Part shown: positions 31,879-40,532 of the stretch, in pieces
Layout of the letters: every line of letters starts with the position of its first letter
Position numbering within the stretch: the first letter of the stretch is position 1
NCBI RefSeq assembly: GCF_010119195.1
Contig: NZ_WRXL01000001.1
Location: 1 to 64,000, forward strand
Direction of reading: 5' to 3'
Length of the DNA: 64,000 nt
Origin: Haloarcula salina
Lineage (GTDB): Archaea; Halobacteriota; Halobacteria; Halobacteriales; Haloarculaceae
Program-made: the position numbers and the translations under genes
Notes under the pieces: generated by a model
Database searches by the model: none
Seen by the model: only the letters and a program-made list of their open reading frames with translations
Told to the model about the DNA's origin: nothing

Positions 31879-33270
31879 ATGGCACGCGAAAACAGGTCCC
31901 CAAAGCGGGTCGTCCCGCGTCTCGTGGCCGTCGGCGTCGTTGCCCTCCTCCTCACAGCGACGGTCGCGGGGCCGACGGCAGCAGCACCGCGGCTGTTCGT
32001 CTCGGGCGCGACCAAAGACGCGAGTACGATACTCGCTGGTGAGACGGTGAACGTCACCGCGACGGTGAAAAACACCGGCGAAGACGGCGGTGGGATGGAC
32101 ATCGAATTCAAGGTGAACGGTACGACGACAGTCACCGAGCGTGTGGTGGTCGAGGCCGACTCGTCGAACACGACCACGAGGGCGATACGGCTCGGCGAAC
32201 CCGGCACGTACCGGCTGACGGTCACGAGCCCGGAGCGCTCGGCGGGTCGAGTCCAGGTCAAACGAGCGCTCTCGGAGGTCACGCGGGAGGACGCGGGCAG
32301 TCGAGCAATCAGGGTCCGCGGCGGATCGGTCCCGACGTCGCGACCGTACACCGTGGACATGCCCGCGGACACGAACCGGTCGTTCACCGTGCAGTCGTGG
32401 ACGGTCGACGCGTCCCAGCAGTCGTTCACGCAGAGCGTCACGGAGTACACGGACCCCGCTGCGTCCGGGCTCCCGATCCCATCCGACGACGCGGCGGCCG
32501 TGTTCAGCGCCGTTACGGTCGGTTCGACGGACGGCGTGCAGCCGTCCTCGATGCAGTTCGCCCTGAACCGCTCGCAGCTCCGGAGCGCGGGCATGGACGC
32601 TGACGAGGTGCAGGTCTACCAGCGCGTGAACGAGTCGTGGCAGGCGACCGAGACAACCGTCGTGGAAGAACAGACCAGCCGTGTGATCTACGAAGCCGAC
32701 ACGTCCGGCTCGACGGCGTTCGTCGTCGGCTCGATCGAACCGTCGTTCTCGATCGCGCGGACGTCGGTCGTCAGCGAACAGGTTCCGACCGGTCAGCGCG
32801 TCGTCGTCGAGGGCGTAGTTCGCAACACCGGGAGCATCGAAGGAACGTACGACGCCCGGATGCGCGTCGACGACGAGGTCGTCAACGAGACCTCGGTGCA
32901 GATCCCCGCGAACGGGGAGCGAACGGTCGCATTGTCGACCGTCGTCACGACCCCCGGACGCTACCAGATCGCGCTCAACGACACCGGAGCGGGCGTCATT
33001 CAGGTCAGCGAGAGTCAGGTCCAGACCGACGGGAACGGCGGTGCGGAGCCGACCGGGACCGCGAGCGGGACGGACGCGGCTGCGACCGAACCCGGTATCG
33101 GTGAGGGAGACGAAGACGGCGGCTTCGGGCCGCTCCCGGCTACCGTCATGGGCATCAACACGCTGTTCGTCGTCGGGGGACTCGTCGCGGCGCTGCTCCT
33201 GTTCGGCCTCATCATCGCCCTCCTGCGGCGCGGTGGCGGCGGTCGGCGCAACAGCGGCTTCGAACTGTAG
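31879..33270 (+). CDS. Secreted or surface protein with CARDB-like repeats and C-terminal membrane anchor
   Basis: A 463-residue protein. Residues 1-36 form a Sec signal peptide (basic start, VVALLLTATVAGPTAAA core). Two CARDB-like immunoglobulin-fold modules are seen, near residues 40-130 (LAGETVNVTATVKNTGEDGG) and 290-375 (GQRVVVEGVVRNTGSIEGTY); between them is a segment like the archaeal PGF-pre-PGF domain (SWTVDASQQSF and FVVGSIEPSF). A Thr/Gly/Glu-rich linker precedes one membrane helix (about 432-453) and a basic end. Several N-x-S/T sequons could be used by AglB. Likely cell-surface binding or structural role. Confidence 0.78.
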   Translation: MARENRSPKRVVPRLVAVGVVALLLTATVAGPTAAAPRLFVSGATKDASTILAGETVNVTATVKNTGEDGGGMDIEFKVNGTTTVTERVVVEADSSNTTTRAIRLGEPGTYRLTVTSPERSAGRVQVKRALSEVTREDAGSRAIRVRGGSVPTSRPYTVDMPADTNRSFTVQSWTVDASQQSFTQSVTEYTDPAASGLPIPSDDAAAVFSAVTVGSTDGVQPSSMQFALNRSQLRSAGMDADEVQVYQRVNESWQATETTVVEEQTSRVIYEADTSGSTAFVVGSIEPSFSIARTSVVSEQVPTGQRVVVEGVVRNTGSIEGTYDARMRVDDEVVNETSVQIPANGERTVALSTVVTTPGRYQIALNDTGAGVIQVSESQVQTDGNGGAEPTGTASGTDAAATEPGIGEGDEDGGFGPLPATVMGINTLFVVGGLVAALLLFGLIIALLRRGGGGRRNSGFEL

Positions 33271-33319
33271 CGGCGAGCGGAGAGAAACCCTTTTTGTGCC
33301 AGTGTCCAGAGAGTCGCGT

Positions 33320-33619
33320 ATGGACTGGCCACACGATCCGGACGGTGAGGAGGGCAGCGAAGGCCGGCGCAAGTACGGCCACGCCGTCCTGGCGAAGAAG
33401 ATCGACGAGGAAGAGGACTTCCCGCTGACCGCCGAAGAGTACGTCGACCAGTACGGGGACCACCCGGTTCGGATCGACTACGAAACGGTCGTCAGCGTCG
33501 CCGACATCTTCGAACACGTCGATCAGGACGAGTTCGAGGACTTCCCGGACTTCCACAAGTGCCTCGGGCGAGCGCTCCGCGAGGCCGACTGGTGGCCCTA
33601 CCGGCTGCAACACGCCTGA
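33320..33619 (+). CDS. DUF5785-like acidic haloarchaeal protein
   Basis: A 99-residue soluble acidic protein: start MDWPHDPDGEEGSEGRRKYG, then AKKIDEEEDFPLTAEEYVDQ, and tryptophan-rich end READWWPYRLQHA. The start and length fit the haloarchaeal DUF5785 family as I recall it; the assignment is moderate. CCCTTTTTGTG (33289-33299) is a good TATA element 21-31 bases upstream. Function unknown. Confidence 0.65.
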   Translation: MDWPHDPDGEEGSEGRRKYGHAVLAKKIDEEEDFPLTAEEYVDQYGDHPVRIDYETVVSVADIFEHVDQDEFEDFPDFHKCLGRALREADWWPYRLQHA

Positions 33620-33674
33620 CCGCGAGGGATGTGGACGCGACACATACTTGTCGGATGCCGATGTAGCGGCGCGT

Positions 33675-34004
33675 ATGGCCACGACCAGCACCAGCGATGC
33701 GTCCGATCTCCCGGAAGAGGTCGTCTCGGACCTCCTCGGCGACGAGCACCGGCGGCGCGCGCTGTCCATCATGGCTGCGCGCGGCGAGCCGATGGTCGTC
33801 GCCGACCTGGCGGCCGCGATTCTCGCGGTCAAGCGCGAGGTCGACCCCGACGCGGTCCCCGACGCGGACCGACGGGCACTCGCCGAGGAACTGTACACCG
33901 AGCACCTGCCGAAGCTGACGGCGACGGGCGTCGTCTCGTACGACTCGGTCGTCGGGAAGGTGGAGCTTCGACGACCCGACGCAGTCCCGACCGACCAGCT
34001 CTGA
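33675..34004 (+). CDS. DUF7344-like winged-helix protein
   Basis: A 109-residue protein with the layout of the haloarchaeal DUF7344 HTH: SDLLGDEHRRRALSIMAARG, then PMVVADLAAAILAVKRE, LAEELYTEHLPKLTATGVVS and a short wing VGKVELRRPD. The family is predicted to bind DNA. The ATG at 33675 is preferred to the upstream frame start at 33648. It is monocistronic as far as can be seen. Confidence 0.72.
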   Translation: MATTSTSDASDLPEEVVSDLLGDEHRRRALSIMAARGEPMVVADLAAAILAVKREVDPDAVPDADRRALAEELYTEHLPKLTATGVVSYDSVVGKVELRRPDAVPTDQL

Positions 34005-34053
34005 TCGGATTCCGATAGACCAATAGCCGTCGGTTTCGAACGATCGACCGACA

Positions 34054-34812
34054 GTGACGAACACGCAGGTTACCCACATCCAGATCGACAACTACGGACC
34101 GTGGACGGTGACGCCCGAGCCACGCAGGGAAGTCGACCTCCAGACCCTCCAGTCTCGACTGTACGCCGACCTCGCCCAGCTATTCGGCAACCGCGACGGC
34201 TACATCTTCTTCTCGCGGTTCGACAACATGATCGCCGTGACCAACGGACTCGACGAGGAGGCCCACGCGCTCATCCAGGAGTCGGTGGGGAACCGATACC
34301 CCGTGACGATGAGCCTCTCGGTCGCGACCGGGACCACGCCGGTCTCGGCGCTCGGGACGGCCACCGAACAGCTTCAGGAGGCCGGCAGCGCACAGGACAA
34401 GGGTCGCAGGGAGGTCCTGCGCGGTCAAACCATCGACGAGCAGTTCCAGACCGAGACGGACGTCCAGCTCGCGCACTTCGACGTGGACGACGCCACCGAG
34501 AAGTACACTGACGAACTCAACGAGTTCGACACCTTCATCCAGATCGAGCAGGGGTACGCCTCCCTGATGAAGTACATGCGGGAGGCCCACGACTCGCTCT
34601 CGTTCTTCGTCGGCGGCGACAACGTCATCGCGGTCTGTCCCGACTTGGACGAGGCCGCCTACGAGGACGCCATCAGCCACGTCCGCGAGGCGGTCGACGT
34701 GGAACTGAAAGTCGGCGTCGGACGCGGGCGGACGGCTTCAGACGCTGGGATGGACGCGAAGCACGCCTTAGAGACCTGTCGAGCGACCGGCGACGCCGTC
34801 ACCATCGAATAG
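34054..34812 (+). CDS. gch3: GTP cyclohydrolase III (IIa)
   Basis: A 252-residue protein that matches archaeal GTP cyclohydrolase III, a distant relative of nucleotide cyclase palm domains that opens GTP to a formylaminopyrimidine phosphate for flavin or deazaflavin synthesis. Seen are TQVTHIQIDNYGPWTV, the first palm site GYIFFSRFDNMIAV and the second DSLSFFVGGDNVIAVCP, with GVGRGRTASDAGMDAKHALE at the end. The two palm domains with paired metal residues are both intact. The start is a GTG at 34054. Confidence 0.9.
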   Translation: MTNTQVTHIQIDNYGPWTVTPEPRREVDLQTLQSRLYADLAQLFGNRDGYIFFSRFDNMIAVTNGLDEEAHALIQESVGNRYPVTMSLSVATGTTPVSALGTATEQLQEAGSAQDKGRREVLRGQTIDEQFQTETDVQLAHFDVDDATEKYTDELNEFDTFIQIEQGYASLMKYMREAHDSLSFFVGGDNVIAVCPDLDEAAYEDAISHVREAVDVELKVGVGRGRTASDAGMDAKHALETCRATGDAVTIE

Positions 34813-34894
34813 GCACCGACCGAGAGACTTGGGAACCGGGCGACATAAGCGTAGTGTAGGTATCTTTTAGGCTGGTCGTGTGATACTGACACGC

Positions 34895-35470
34895 ATGAAC
34901 GGTGAGGTAACCGTACAGGAGGTCATGAACCGGGAGTACGTCGGTGCCAGCGAGTCCGACGACCTCCTCGAAACGACGGAGCTGTTGATACGCGAAGACC
35001 AGCACCCGATCCTGGTGCTTCGAGGGAACGAACCGGTCGGCGTGGCGACAGACAGGGACATCCTCGCCTACGTCGTCGACGGCGGCGACCCGTCGACGGC
35101 CACTATCGGCGACGTGATGCGCGAGGCGATTCCGACAGTCGACCCCGAGGCAAGCCTCCCGGAGGCGCGCGACAGGATGGCGGCCCGCTCCGCCGAGTTC
35201 CTGGTCGTCACCGCCGGGGGCGAGCCAATGGGGACGCTGACCGAGCACGACATCCTCTCGTCGGCGCGGCTAGAGAGCGAATCGACGGAGACGCCCGAAA
35301 CGGTCCAGCAAGTCGCGACGACGGGCCAGCAAGCGGCGACCGAGGGCATGGAACCGGCCACGGCGGACACGTTCGACGAACAGGGGATCTGCTCCGACTG
35401 CGGGACCCTGACGCGAGACCTCGCCTCGTTCAACGGACAGCTCCTCTGTCCCGACTGTCGCGACGTGTGA
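34895..35470 (+). CDS. CBS-pair protein with C-terminal zinc ribbon
   Basis: A 191-residue protein from the ATG at 34895 (an upstream ATG at 34880 is possible). Two CBS motifs cover residues 5-125: TVQEVMNREYVGASESDDLL with GVATDRDILAYV, then VMREAIPTVDPEASLPEARD with GTLTEHDILSSAR. After a Thr/Gln-rich linker, residues 160-190 form a zinc ribbon with CSDC and CPDC. A TATA-like ATCTTTTAG lies at 34861-34869. The layout suggests a nucleotide-sensing adaptor. Confidence 0.83.
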   Translation: MNGEVTVQEVMNREYVGASESDDLLETTELLIREDQHPILVLRGNEPVGVATDRDILAYVVDGGDPSTATIGDVMREAIPTVDPEASLPEARDRMAARSAEFLVVTAGGEPMGTLTEHDILSSARLESESTETPETVQQVATTGQQAATEGMEPATADTFDEQGICSDCGTLTRDLASFNGQLLCPDCRDV

Positions 35471-35577
35471 GGCCGAATCGCACGGCAGACTCACGAGCGA
35501 GTCCGCCACTCACTCACCGTTCTCCGATCGAGTGACTGCGGCCGAACTGTTTTGCCGTCACGCGCCGGAGTACGAGC

Positions 35578-36045
35578 GTGGATATCGATACGGCCACGAT
35601 GGACGACGTGGACGACGTCGTCGACTTCTGGGTCGCGCTGGCGACGGACCAGCGCGCCCACGGGTCGCACCTCCTCGGTGACCGGAACCGAACCGCGGTC
35701 CGCGGCGCTATCATCCAGCGCATCGTCGCCGAGAACGTGCTCGTCGCCCGCGCAGACGGCGATCTCGTCGGTTTCGTCATGGTCACCGTCGACGGCGGCC
35801 GCTACGAACAGGACGAGCGCCGCGGCCTGCTGGAGAACATCTACGTCGAACCGGCCGCACGGAATCGAGGGATCGGGAGCGCGCTCCTCGAAGCGGCCGA
35901 GGAGACGCTCCGGTCGGCCGGCGTGGACGTGATCGCGCTGGAGGCGATGGCGGCCAACGACGCTGCCCGGCGGTTTTACCGCTCCCACGGCTACGAACCG
36001 CATCGCGTCGAGTTCGAGAAGCGGACGGAAAACGATACTCTCTAA
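35578..36045 (+). CDS. GNAT-family N-acetyltransferase
   Basis: A 155-residue GNAT protein. The acetyl-CoA-binding motif A is IYVEPAARNRGIGSALLEAA (about residues 90-110), preceded by VLVARADGDLVGFVMVTVDG and followed by the motif B segment AARRFYRSHGYEPHRVEFEK. The start is a GTG at 35578 with a TATA-like TGTTTTGCC about 25-33 bases upstream. It may modify protein N-termini or small amines; the substrate is not shown. Confidence 0.82.
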   Translation: MDIDTATMDDVDDVVDFWVALATDQRAHGSHLLGDRNRTAVRGAIIQRIVAENVLVARADGDLVGFVMVTVDGGRYEQDERRGLLENIYVEPAARNRGIGSALLEAAEETLRSAGVDVIALEAMAANDAARRFYRSHGYEPHRVEFEKRTENDTL

Positions 36046-36077
36046 ACGGTCCCCACACAACGCAGGTATGCAACCGC

Positions 36078-36151
36078 GCCAGGGGAGCTTGGGTGGTCCA
36101 AGCACTCGACTTGTAATCGAGAGTTCGTGGGTTCAAATCCCACCCCTGGCT
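36078..36151 (+). tRNA. tRNA-Thr (anticodon UGU)
   Basis: The acceptor GCCAGGG (36078-36084) pairs with CCCTGGC (36144-36150), with discriminator T. The anticodon stem CTCGA/TCGAG encloses CTTGTAA with anticodon TGT. The T arm GTGGG-TTCAAAT-CCCAC is perfect. CCA is not encoded. The discriminator U is usual for archaeal tRNA-Thr. Confidence 0.95.
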
Positions 36152-36207
36152 CTTCCCCGATCGGTACCCCTGAAGCCGCATCTGCCCCCCGCCACCTCAG
36201 CCCTCCA

Positions 36208-37431
36208 ATGAGTGACCGACGGACCCAACTGCTGATAGCCGTCTCAGTCAACGCCGTGCCAATCGCCGGCGTCCTCTGGTTCGACTGGTCGCTGGCGGCG
36301 CTGCTATTGGTCTACTGGGTCGAGCTCGGGATCGACCTCGCGTTCGCGGCCCTGCGCGGACTGTTCGCGCAACGGCCGTCGGAAGCGACGAACGACCCGC
36401 TCGTTCTCGGCGCAGTCCAGCACAAGCGCGGCGGCGTCAGAATCCCCGGCACGCGACTCTCGATCCAGATCGCGAACGTCCCCGTCGTCCTGTTCGCTCT
36501 TCCGGCGTTCGGCGGCGTGTGGGCCTTCGTCGGCGCGGCCGCGATCGGGGGTGCCGGGCAGGCGATTTCCGGGAGCCCGATCGACGAGGCGGCGGCGATG
36601 ACCTTCCTGCTCGGGATTTGCGGCGTCTTCGTCGGTCGGGGCTACGAGACCGTCTCGGAGTACTTCCTCGCGGGCGAGTACGAGAACGCGTCGGTCCAGC
36701 GAGCGCTCCAGTCGGGCATCTGGCCCGTCGTCGTCGTCGGAACGGCGATGGCGTTCGGCGGTGTGGCGGCCGCGTCCGGCCTTCCCCCGTCGGTCGCCCT
36801 CGCCGCCGCGGTCGGCGGAAAGTCGCTGTTCGACGTCGCCGACGTGTACCGCGACCGCCTGGTCGCCTTCGACGAACGGGACCGGATCGACCTCGGGTTC
36901 GCGAGCGAACCGGACGAGTGGCCGACTGTCGAGACGGACCTCCAGCCGCCGGTCGACCGCGTCCGGCCGGCGCGAATGCCACTCCTGATCGACGGCGTCG
37001 TTCGCGGGCTCTCGGTCACGGCAGTGTGGTTCATCGCCGGCCTCGGCGTCCTGCTGGGTGGCGTCTTCGTCGTCACGTCGGGATCGGTCGACGGTGGCGT
37101 GCTCGTCGCGCAGGTGGTCCTGCTCGTCCTCGCAGTGGCCGCGAGCGTCGGCGTGCTGGACAGAGCGCTCCGGTATCTGACGATGGAGTACCGCGTCGGG
37201 CGGGACGTCGTGGGATACGATCGACTGTTCGGTGCGCCGCAGTGGCGGGTGCCGGGCCGGAAACTGGCACAGGACGAGGTGGATCGGACGCTCGCGGACC
37301 GGCTCTGCGGGACGGAGACGGTCGTGGTCGAACACGACGGCCGCGAATTGCGGCTACCGCACCTCGACGGCGAGTCGGCGCTCGAACCGAACGGCCCCGT
37401 GACCGAGGGGGTCCCGGACGAGGCCACCTGA
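36208..37431 (+). CDS. DUF6498 integral membrane protein
   Basis: A 407-residue membrane protein with about seven or eight hydrophobic segments. The start SDRRTQLLIAVSVNAVPIAG and LLVYWVELGIDLAFAALRGL match the DUF6498 family. A soluble acidic loop lies between residues 225 and 260, and the C-terminal 80 residues (YDRLFGAPQWRVPGRKLAQD) are cytosolic. The ATG at 36208 follows tRNA-Thr by 56 bases. Family function unknown. Confidence 0.78.
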   Translation: MSDRRTQLLIAVSVNAVPIAGVLWFDWSLAALLLVYWVELGIDLAFAALRGLFAQRPSEATNDPLVLGAVQHKRGGVRIPGTRLSIQIANVPVVLFALPAFGGVWAFVGAAAIGGAGQAISGSPIDEAAAMTFLLGICGVFVGRGYETVSEYFLAGEYENASVQRALQSGIWPVVVVGTAMAFGGVAAASGLPPSVALAAAVGGKSLFDVADVYRDRLVAFDERDRIDLGFASEPDEWPTVETDLQPPVDRVRPARMPLLIDGVVRGLSVTAVWFIAGLGVLLGGVFVVTSGSVDGGVLVAQVVLLVLAVAASVGVLDRALRYLTMEYRVGRDVVGYDRLFGAPQWRVPGRKLAQDEVDRTLADRLCGTETVVVEHDGRELRLPHLDGESALEPNGPVTEGVPDEAT

Positions 37432-37473
37432 CCGGACTCCACGCTTTTAGGCGTCGGGCGCGTACGGGACTCC

Positions 37474-37878
37474 ATGAGCGAATCCAGCGGTGAGCTACCC
37501 GAAGACGACGCGGAGTGGCGCGAGATACTGTCGGACGAGGAGTACCGGATTCTGCGGGAGGCCGGGACCGAGCCGCGGTTCAGCAGCGACCTCATCGACG
37601 TGAAAGGCGACGGCGTCTTCACGTGCGCCGGCTGCGGCGCGGAGCTGTTCGACAGCGACGAGAAGTTCGAGTCGGGGACCGGCTGGCCGAGCTTCTGGGA
37701 CGTGTACCAGGCGGGCAACGTCGAGACGCGCGCCGACAACAGTCACGGGATGCAGCGGACCGAGGTCGTCTGTTCGAACTGCGGCGGCCACCTGGGCCAC
37801 GTGTTCGACGACGGGCCGGAGCCGACCGGGAAGCGCTACTGCATCAACGGCGCGGCGCTCGATTTCGAGAGCGAGTAG
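37474..37878 (+). CDS. msrB: Peptide methionine (R)-S-oxide reductase
   Basis: A 134-residue MsrB. It reduces methionine-R-sulfoxide in proteins. Zinc-binding pairs CAGC and CSNC are seen, with ESGTGWPSFWDVY for substrate binding and the catalytic cysteine in KRYCINGAALDF. The N-terminus WREILSDEEYRILREAGTEP is typical. The gene is monocistronic and followed by a T-rich run (37898-37907) that could end transcription. Confidence 0.94.
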   Translation: MSESSGELPEDDAEWREILSDEEYRILREAGTEPRFSSDLIDVKGDGVFTCAGCGAELFDSDEKFESGTGWPSFWDVYQAGNVETRADNSHGMQRTEVVCSNCGGHLGHVFDDGPEPTGKRYCINGAALDFESE

Positions 37879-37897
37879 GCGAGGCGGACCACCGGAA

Positions 37898-37907
37898 CCC
37901 TTTTTTC
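37898..37907 (+). terminator. T-rich run after msrB
   Basis: CCCTTTTTTCCC lies about 20 bases after the msrB stop. Runs of T end transcription in archaea, but the same stretch lies 33-42 bases before the next gene and could be part of its promoter. Confidence 0.3.
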
Positions 37908-37939
37908 CCTCATCGGGCTCCCTAGGATAGGGTTCGGAC

Positions 37940-38668
37940 GTGACACGTGACGGGTACGACAAGTCAGGCGGAGACGAAGGGGAACCGACGAGAGCGGCGG
38001 ACACCGTCGGCGGGACACCGATAGACGAGCCGCCGACGGCGTCGGCCGAGCCGAGCCAGCCCGAGAGCCACGTGCTGGACGAGAGCCTCCGCACGTTCCC
38101 GTGGCTTCGAGCGGTCGGCGTCGCGGCGGCCACGCTGGCCGTCGAGTACGCGCTGGTCGCGGCCATCTTCGTGCTGGGGCCGTCGAACGTCGACATGCCG
38201 TCGCTCTCGGACCGACTGATCCAGTACGGGTTCGTGCTGTACAACGCCCACCACGTGCCGACGCTCGTGACGGCGTCGGACGCGGAGGTGTACGGCGCGG
38301 CCGCGAGGAACGTCCTCTACGGCGTCGAGAATCCATCGGTACCGCCGCTCGTGTTCTTCCTGCTCCCGCTCGTCGCGCTCGTCGTCGCCGGCGCGCTCTT
38401 CGAGCGCTCTCGCGGCCCGAGTCGGTCGGAGAGCCTGCTCGAAGAGGTCGCGCTCGTCGGGACCGGCATCGGTCTCGGATACGTCCTCGTGGGCTTCGCG
38501 GGGAGCTTCGTGTTCGTCCGCCAGGTCACGTTCGACAGCGGGGCCGAGGGGCAGGCCGCGCCCGCGGTGCTGTGGCTCCTGATCCTGCTGTTTTTCATCC
38601 CGTTCGTGTTCGCGGGGCTGGGGACGGCCGCCCGGTATCTCTACGACGAGCGGCTCGCTCAGGCGTAG
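37940..38668 (+). CDS. Uncharacterised membrane protein with four helices
   Basis: A 242-residue protein with an acidic disordered N-terminus of about 50 residues, then about four hydrophobic segments (VAAATLAVEYALVAAIFVLG near 58-78, PLVFFLLPLVALVVAGALFE near 132-152, a third near 172-195 and a fourth near 208-232). The start is GTG at 37940. I recognise no family. Its 3' end overlaps the convergent glutaredoxin-like gene by ten bases. Confidence 0.65.
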   Translation: MTRDGYDKSGGDEGEPTRAADTVGGTPIDEPPTASAEPSQPESHVLDESLRTFPWLRAVGVAAATLAVEYALVAAIFVLGPSNVDMPSLSDRLIQYGFVLYNAHHVPTLVTASDAEVYGAAARNVLYGVENPSVPPLVFFLLPLVALVVAGALFERSRGPSRSESLLEEVALVGTGIGLGYVLVGFAGSFVFVRQVTFDSGAEGQAAPAVLWLLILLFFIPFVFAGLGTAARYLYDERLAQA

Positions 38669-38898
38669 CTGCGGTCGGCGAACTCGAGGATTCGCTCGGA
38701 CTCGGCCATCGTCACGCCGCGGTCTTCGTCGACCAGCACCGGGACGCCGCGCTGGCCGGAGACGCGCTTGACCTCGTCGCGCTTCGAGTGTAATGCCTCG
38801 ACCCAGACGCTCTCGTAGTCGACGCCGAGTTCGTCCAGTCGGTCGGCCACCTTCTCGCAGTACGGACAGCCGTCGAGCTGATAGAGCGTGCGGCTCAT
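38659..38898 (-). CDS. Glutaredoxin-like protein
   Basis: A 79-residue thioredoxin-fold protein. The redox motif is CPYC in LYQLDGCPYCEKVADRLDEL (residues 11-14) and the conserved cis-proline is in RGVPVLVDEDRGV. It resembles the N-terminal domain of GST or glutaredoxins that in haloarchaea may work with gamma-glutamylcysteine. The ATG at 38898 is preferred to 38925, which adds a non-conserved leader. Confidence 0.8.
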   Translation of the reverse strand: MSRTLYQLDGCPYCEKVADRLDELGVDYESVWVEALHSKRDEVKRVSGQRGVPVLVDEDRGVTMAESERILEFADRSYA

Positions 38899-38970
38899 AG
38901 GGCTCCGTTCGGACGCGCGACTCAAGGGGATTGCGCTCGGTGAAAAATCGAAGCGGCGGGGCGCGCCGCG

Positions 38971-39435
38971 TTACTCGTACAGCCAGGGCGCGTCGATCTG
39001 GTCCCAGTCGACGAGTTCGTCCTCGTCGAAGAACAGGTCGATCTCGCGCTCGTTCGCGCCCTCGTCCTCGTGGTCGGAGCCGTGGATGACGTTCCGACCG
39101 AGGTCGAGTCCGTAGTCGCCGCGGATGGTGCCGGGCGCGGACTCGGCGGGGTCGGTCTCGCCCATCATGGTACGGACCTGTCGGGTCGCGTCCTGCCCTT
39201 CCCAGACCATCGCGAAGACCGGACCGGACGTGATGAAGTCCACGAGACCGTCGAAGAACGGCTTGTCCGCGTGCTCGCCGTAGTGTTCCTCGGCGAGGTC
39301 CTGGTCGATCTGCATGAACTTGCCGCCGACCATCTTCAGGCCGCGGTCCTCGAAGCGGGAGACGATGTCGCCGATGAGCCCGCGCTGGACGCCGTCGGGC
39401 TTGACCATCACGAAGGTGCGCTCTGTCTCGGACAT
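38971..39435 (-). CDS. ndk: Nucleoside diphosphate kinase
   Basis: A 154-residue Ndk that balances NTP pools by phosphate exchange. The start [19 protein letters not shown] is typical and the phosphohistidine is His118 in GRNVIHGSD. The ATG shares one base with the TAA of the rpl24e gene (TAATG), so translation is coupled in the ribosomal protein operon. Confidence 0.95.
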   Translation of the reverse strand: MSETERTFVMVKPDGVQRGLIGDIVSRFEDRGLKMVGGKFMQIDQDLAEEHYGEHADKPFFDGLVDFITSGPVFAMVWEGQDATRQVRTMMGETDPAESAPGTIRGDYGLDLGRNVIHGSDHEDEGANEREIDLFFDEDELVDWDQIDAPWLYE

Positions 39436-39785
39436 TACGCTTCAGCCTCCTCGGCTTCCTCTTCGTCTTCGGTCTCGTCCGCCTCGTCGGCGTCCGCGTC
39501 GCCCTCGTCTTCGGCCTCTTCGAGGTCCGGAGCGGCGGAGTCGTCCGCGTCGGCGTCAGCCTCGGCGTCCGCGTCCGTCTCTGCGTCCGCTTCCTCGACT
39601 GCGCCCTCGGTGCCGCGACCGGAGGCGGTCCACTCGAGGTTACGGGCCTCGCGGCCCAGGTCGGCGTTGTTCTCGCACTTCGAGGAACAGAAGTGCGTGG
39701 TCGCGCCGTCCTTGTGGACGAACATCGTGCCCGTGCCGGGCTCGATGTCCGTGCCGCAGTAGTCGCATTCGCGTGTTCGGGGCAT
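39435..39785 (-). CDS. rpl24e: Ribosomal protein L24e with acidic C-terminal extension
   Basis: A 116-residue protein. Residues 1-56 are a complete eL24 domain: [20 protein letters not shown] with the first cysteine pair, and [20 protein letters not shown] with the second pair. Archaeal L24e usually ends soon after this. Here about 60 more residues follow, nearly all Asp, Glu and Ala with a few Thr and Ser. The ribosomal core role is secure; the tail is unexplained. The ATG lies two bases after the rps28e stop on the minus strand. Confidence 0.93.
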   Translation of the reverse strand: MPRTRECDYCGTDIEPGTGTMFVHKDGATTHFCSSKCENNADLGREARNLEWTASGRGTEGAVEEADAETDADAEADADADDSAAPDLEEAEDEGDADADEADETEDEEEAEEAEA

Positions 39786-39787
39786 GG

Positions 39788-40015
39788 TTACTGTCCTCCG
39801 ATGGAGTCGGCCTCGCGAGCCGTCTCGCGGAGCTGGAGCACGTCGCCTTCGCGGACCGGGCCGAGAACGTTGCGGGTGATGATGCGCCCCTGGTTCTCGC
39901 CCTCGCGGATGCGGCACTTGACCTGCATGGCCTCGCCGTGCATCCCCGTTCGGCCCACGACTTCGATGACCTCAGCGGGCGTGGAACCGCTGCTTTCGGA
40001 TTCCTCAGCGCTCAT
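39788..40015 (-). CDS. rps28e: Ribosomal protein S28e
   Basis: A 75-residue eS28 protein of the small subunit, with the hallmark segments [49 protein letters not shown] (split here) and the end [10 protein letters not shown]. It has an acidic haloarchaeal N-terminus of about ten residues. It lies between rpl7ae (11-base gap) and rpl24e (2-base gap) in one operon. Confidence 0.95.
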   Translation of the reverse strand: MSAEESESSGSTPAEVIEVVGRTGMHGEAMQVKCRIREGENQGRIITRNVLGPVREGDVLQLRETAREADSIGGQ

Positions 40016-40026
40016 CCGAGGTCACC

Positions 40027-40389
40027 TCACCGAAGCTCCTCGACCTTGTCGGCGATGTCCTCGACGTCGGCCTCGGCCTCGCCGGCGTCGGTGACGGCCG
40101 CGGCGGCCGAACCGACTTCGAGCCCGGCGGCGTGTCCGAGGTCGTCCTGCTGCTCGACGAAGATGAAGGGGACGCCCTTCTCGTCGGCCAGCTCGGGGAT
40201 GTGCATCACGATCTCCTCGGGCTGGACGTCTTCGGCGACGAAGACGAGCTCGGCGGAGCCGCGCTCGATTGCTTTAGTCGTCTCGTTGGTACCCTTCTTT
40301 ACCGAACCTGTGTCCCGGGCGACCTCGAGCGCCTCGAGGGCGTCGTCTTCGAGGTCCGCGGGAACGTCGAAATCTACGTATACTGGCAT
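40027..40389 (-). CDS. rpl7ae: Ribosomal protein L7Ae
   Basis: A 120-residue L7Ae, a large-subunit protein and core component of box C/D and H/ACA guide RNPs and RNase P that binds kink-turn RNA. The RNA-binding signature [20 protein letters not shown] and the hydrophobic [18 protein letters not shown] are present. The ATG at 40389 is chosen over 40410 because GGAGGTGA (plus 40398-40405) is a strong ribosome-binding site before it. That site and the distant promoter show a leadered mRNA, unlike most genes here; the leader has a box C/D-like fold and the protein may regulate itself. Confidence 0.95.
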   Translation of the reverse strand: MPVYVDFDVPADLEDDALEALEVARDTGSVKKGTNETTKAIERGSAELVFVAEDVQPEEIVMHIPELADEKGVPFIFVEQQDDLGHAAGLEVGSAAAAVTDAGEAEADVEDIADKVEELR

Positions 40390-40510
40390 TTTTACGTTCA
40401 CCTCCTGCACGCGAGCTCAGGCTCCCCCGCCGTGTCCGGGCGCGCGCCCGTCACGCCGTCTGGCGTGTTGTCCTGAGAAGGCTGGGAGCATCATCAACTC
40501 GGCGCAGGCT
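40390..40510 (-). promoter_or_regulatory. Structured rpl7ae leader with box C/D-like (kink-turn-like) element and ribosome-binding site
   Basis: On the minus strand the leader contains TGATGA (plus 40491-40496), then GCTCCC (40484-40489), which can pair with GGGAGC (40421-40426), directly followed by CTGA (40417-40420). Outside, GAG (40498-40500) can pair with CTC in GCTC (40413-40416). Thus box C and box D sequences face each other between two stems. Inside lie a hairpin CACGCC-AGAC-GGCGTG and the palindrome GGGCGCGCGCCC. The ribosome-binding site GGAGGTGA follows. Internal loop geometry is not a perfect canonical kink-turn. Confidence 0.5.
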
Positions 40511-40532
40511 GTACCCAATTCTGTGCCACCGG

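Noticed and set aside
39440-39620. Repetitive GAC/GCG/GAG tract considered as a DNA repeat or assembly artefact
   Set aside because: It stays in frame with L24e and encodes an acidic tail of a kind common in halophiles; no exact tandem unit is repeated.
40441-40452. GGGCGCGCGCCC palindrome in the rpl7ae leader as an operator
   Set aside because: It lies downstream of the promoter within the transcribed leader, so an RNA hairpin is the simpler reading.
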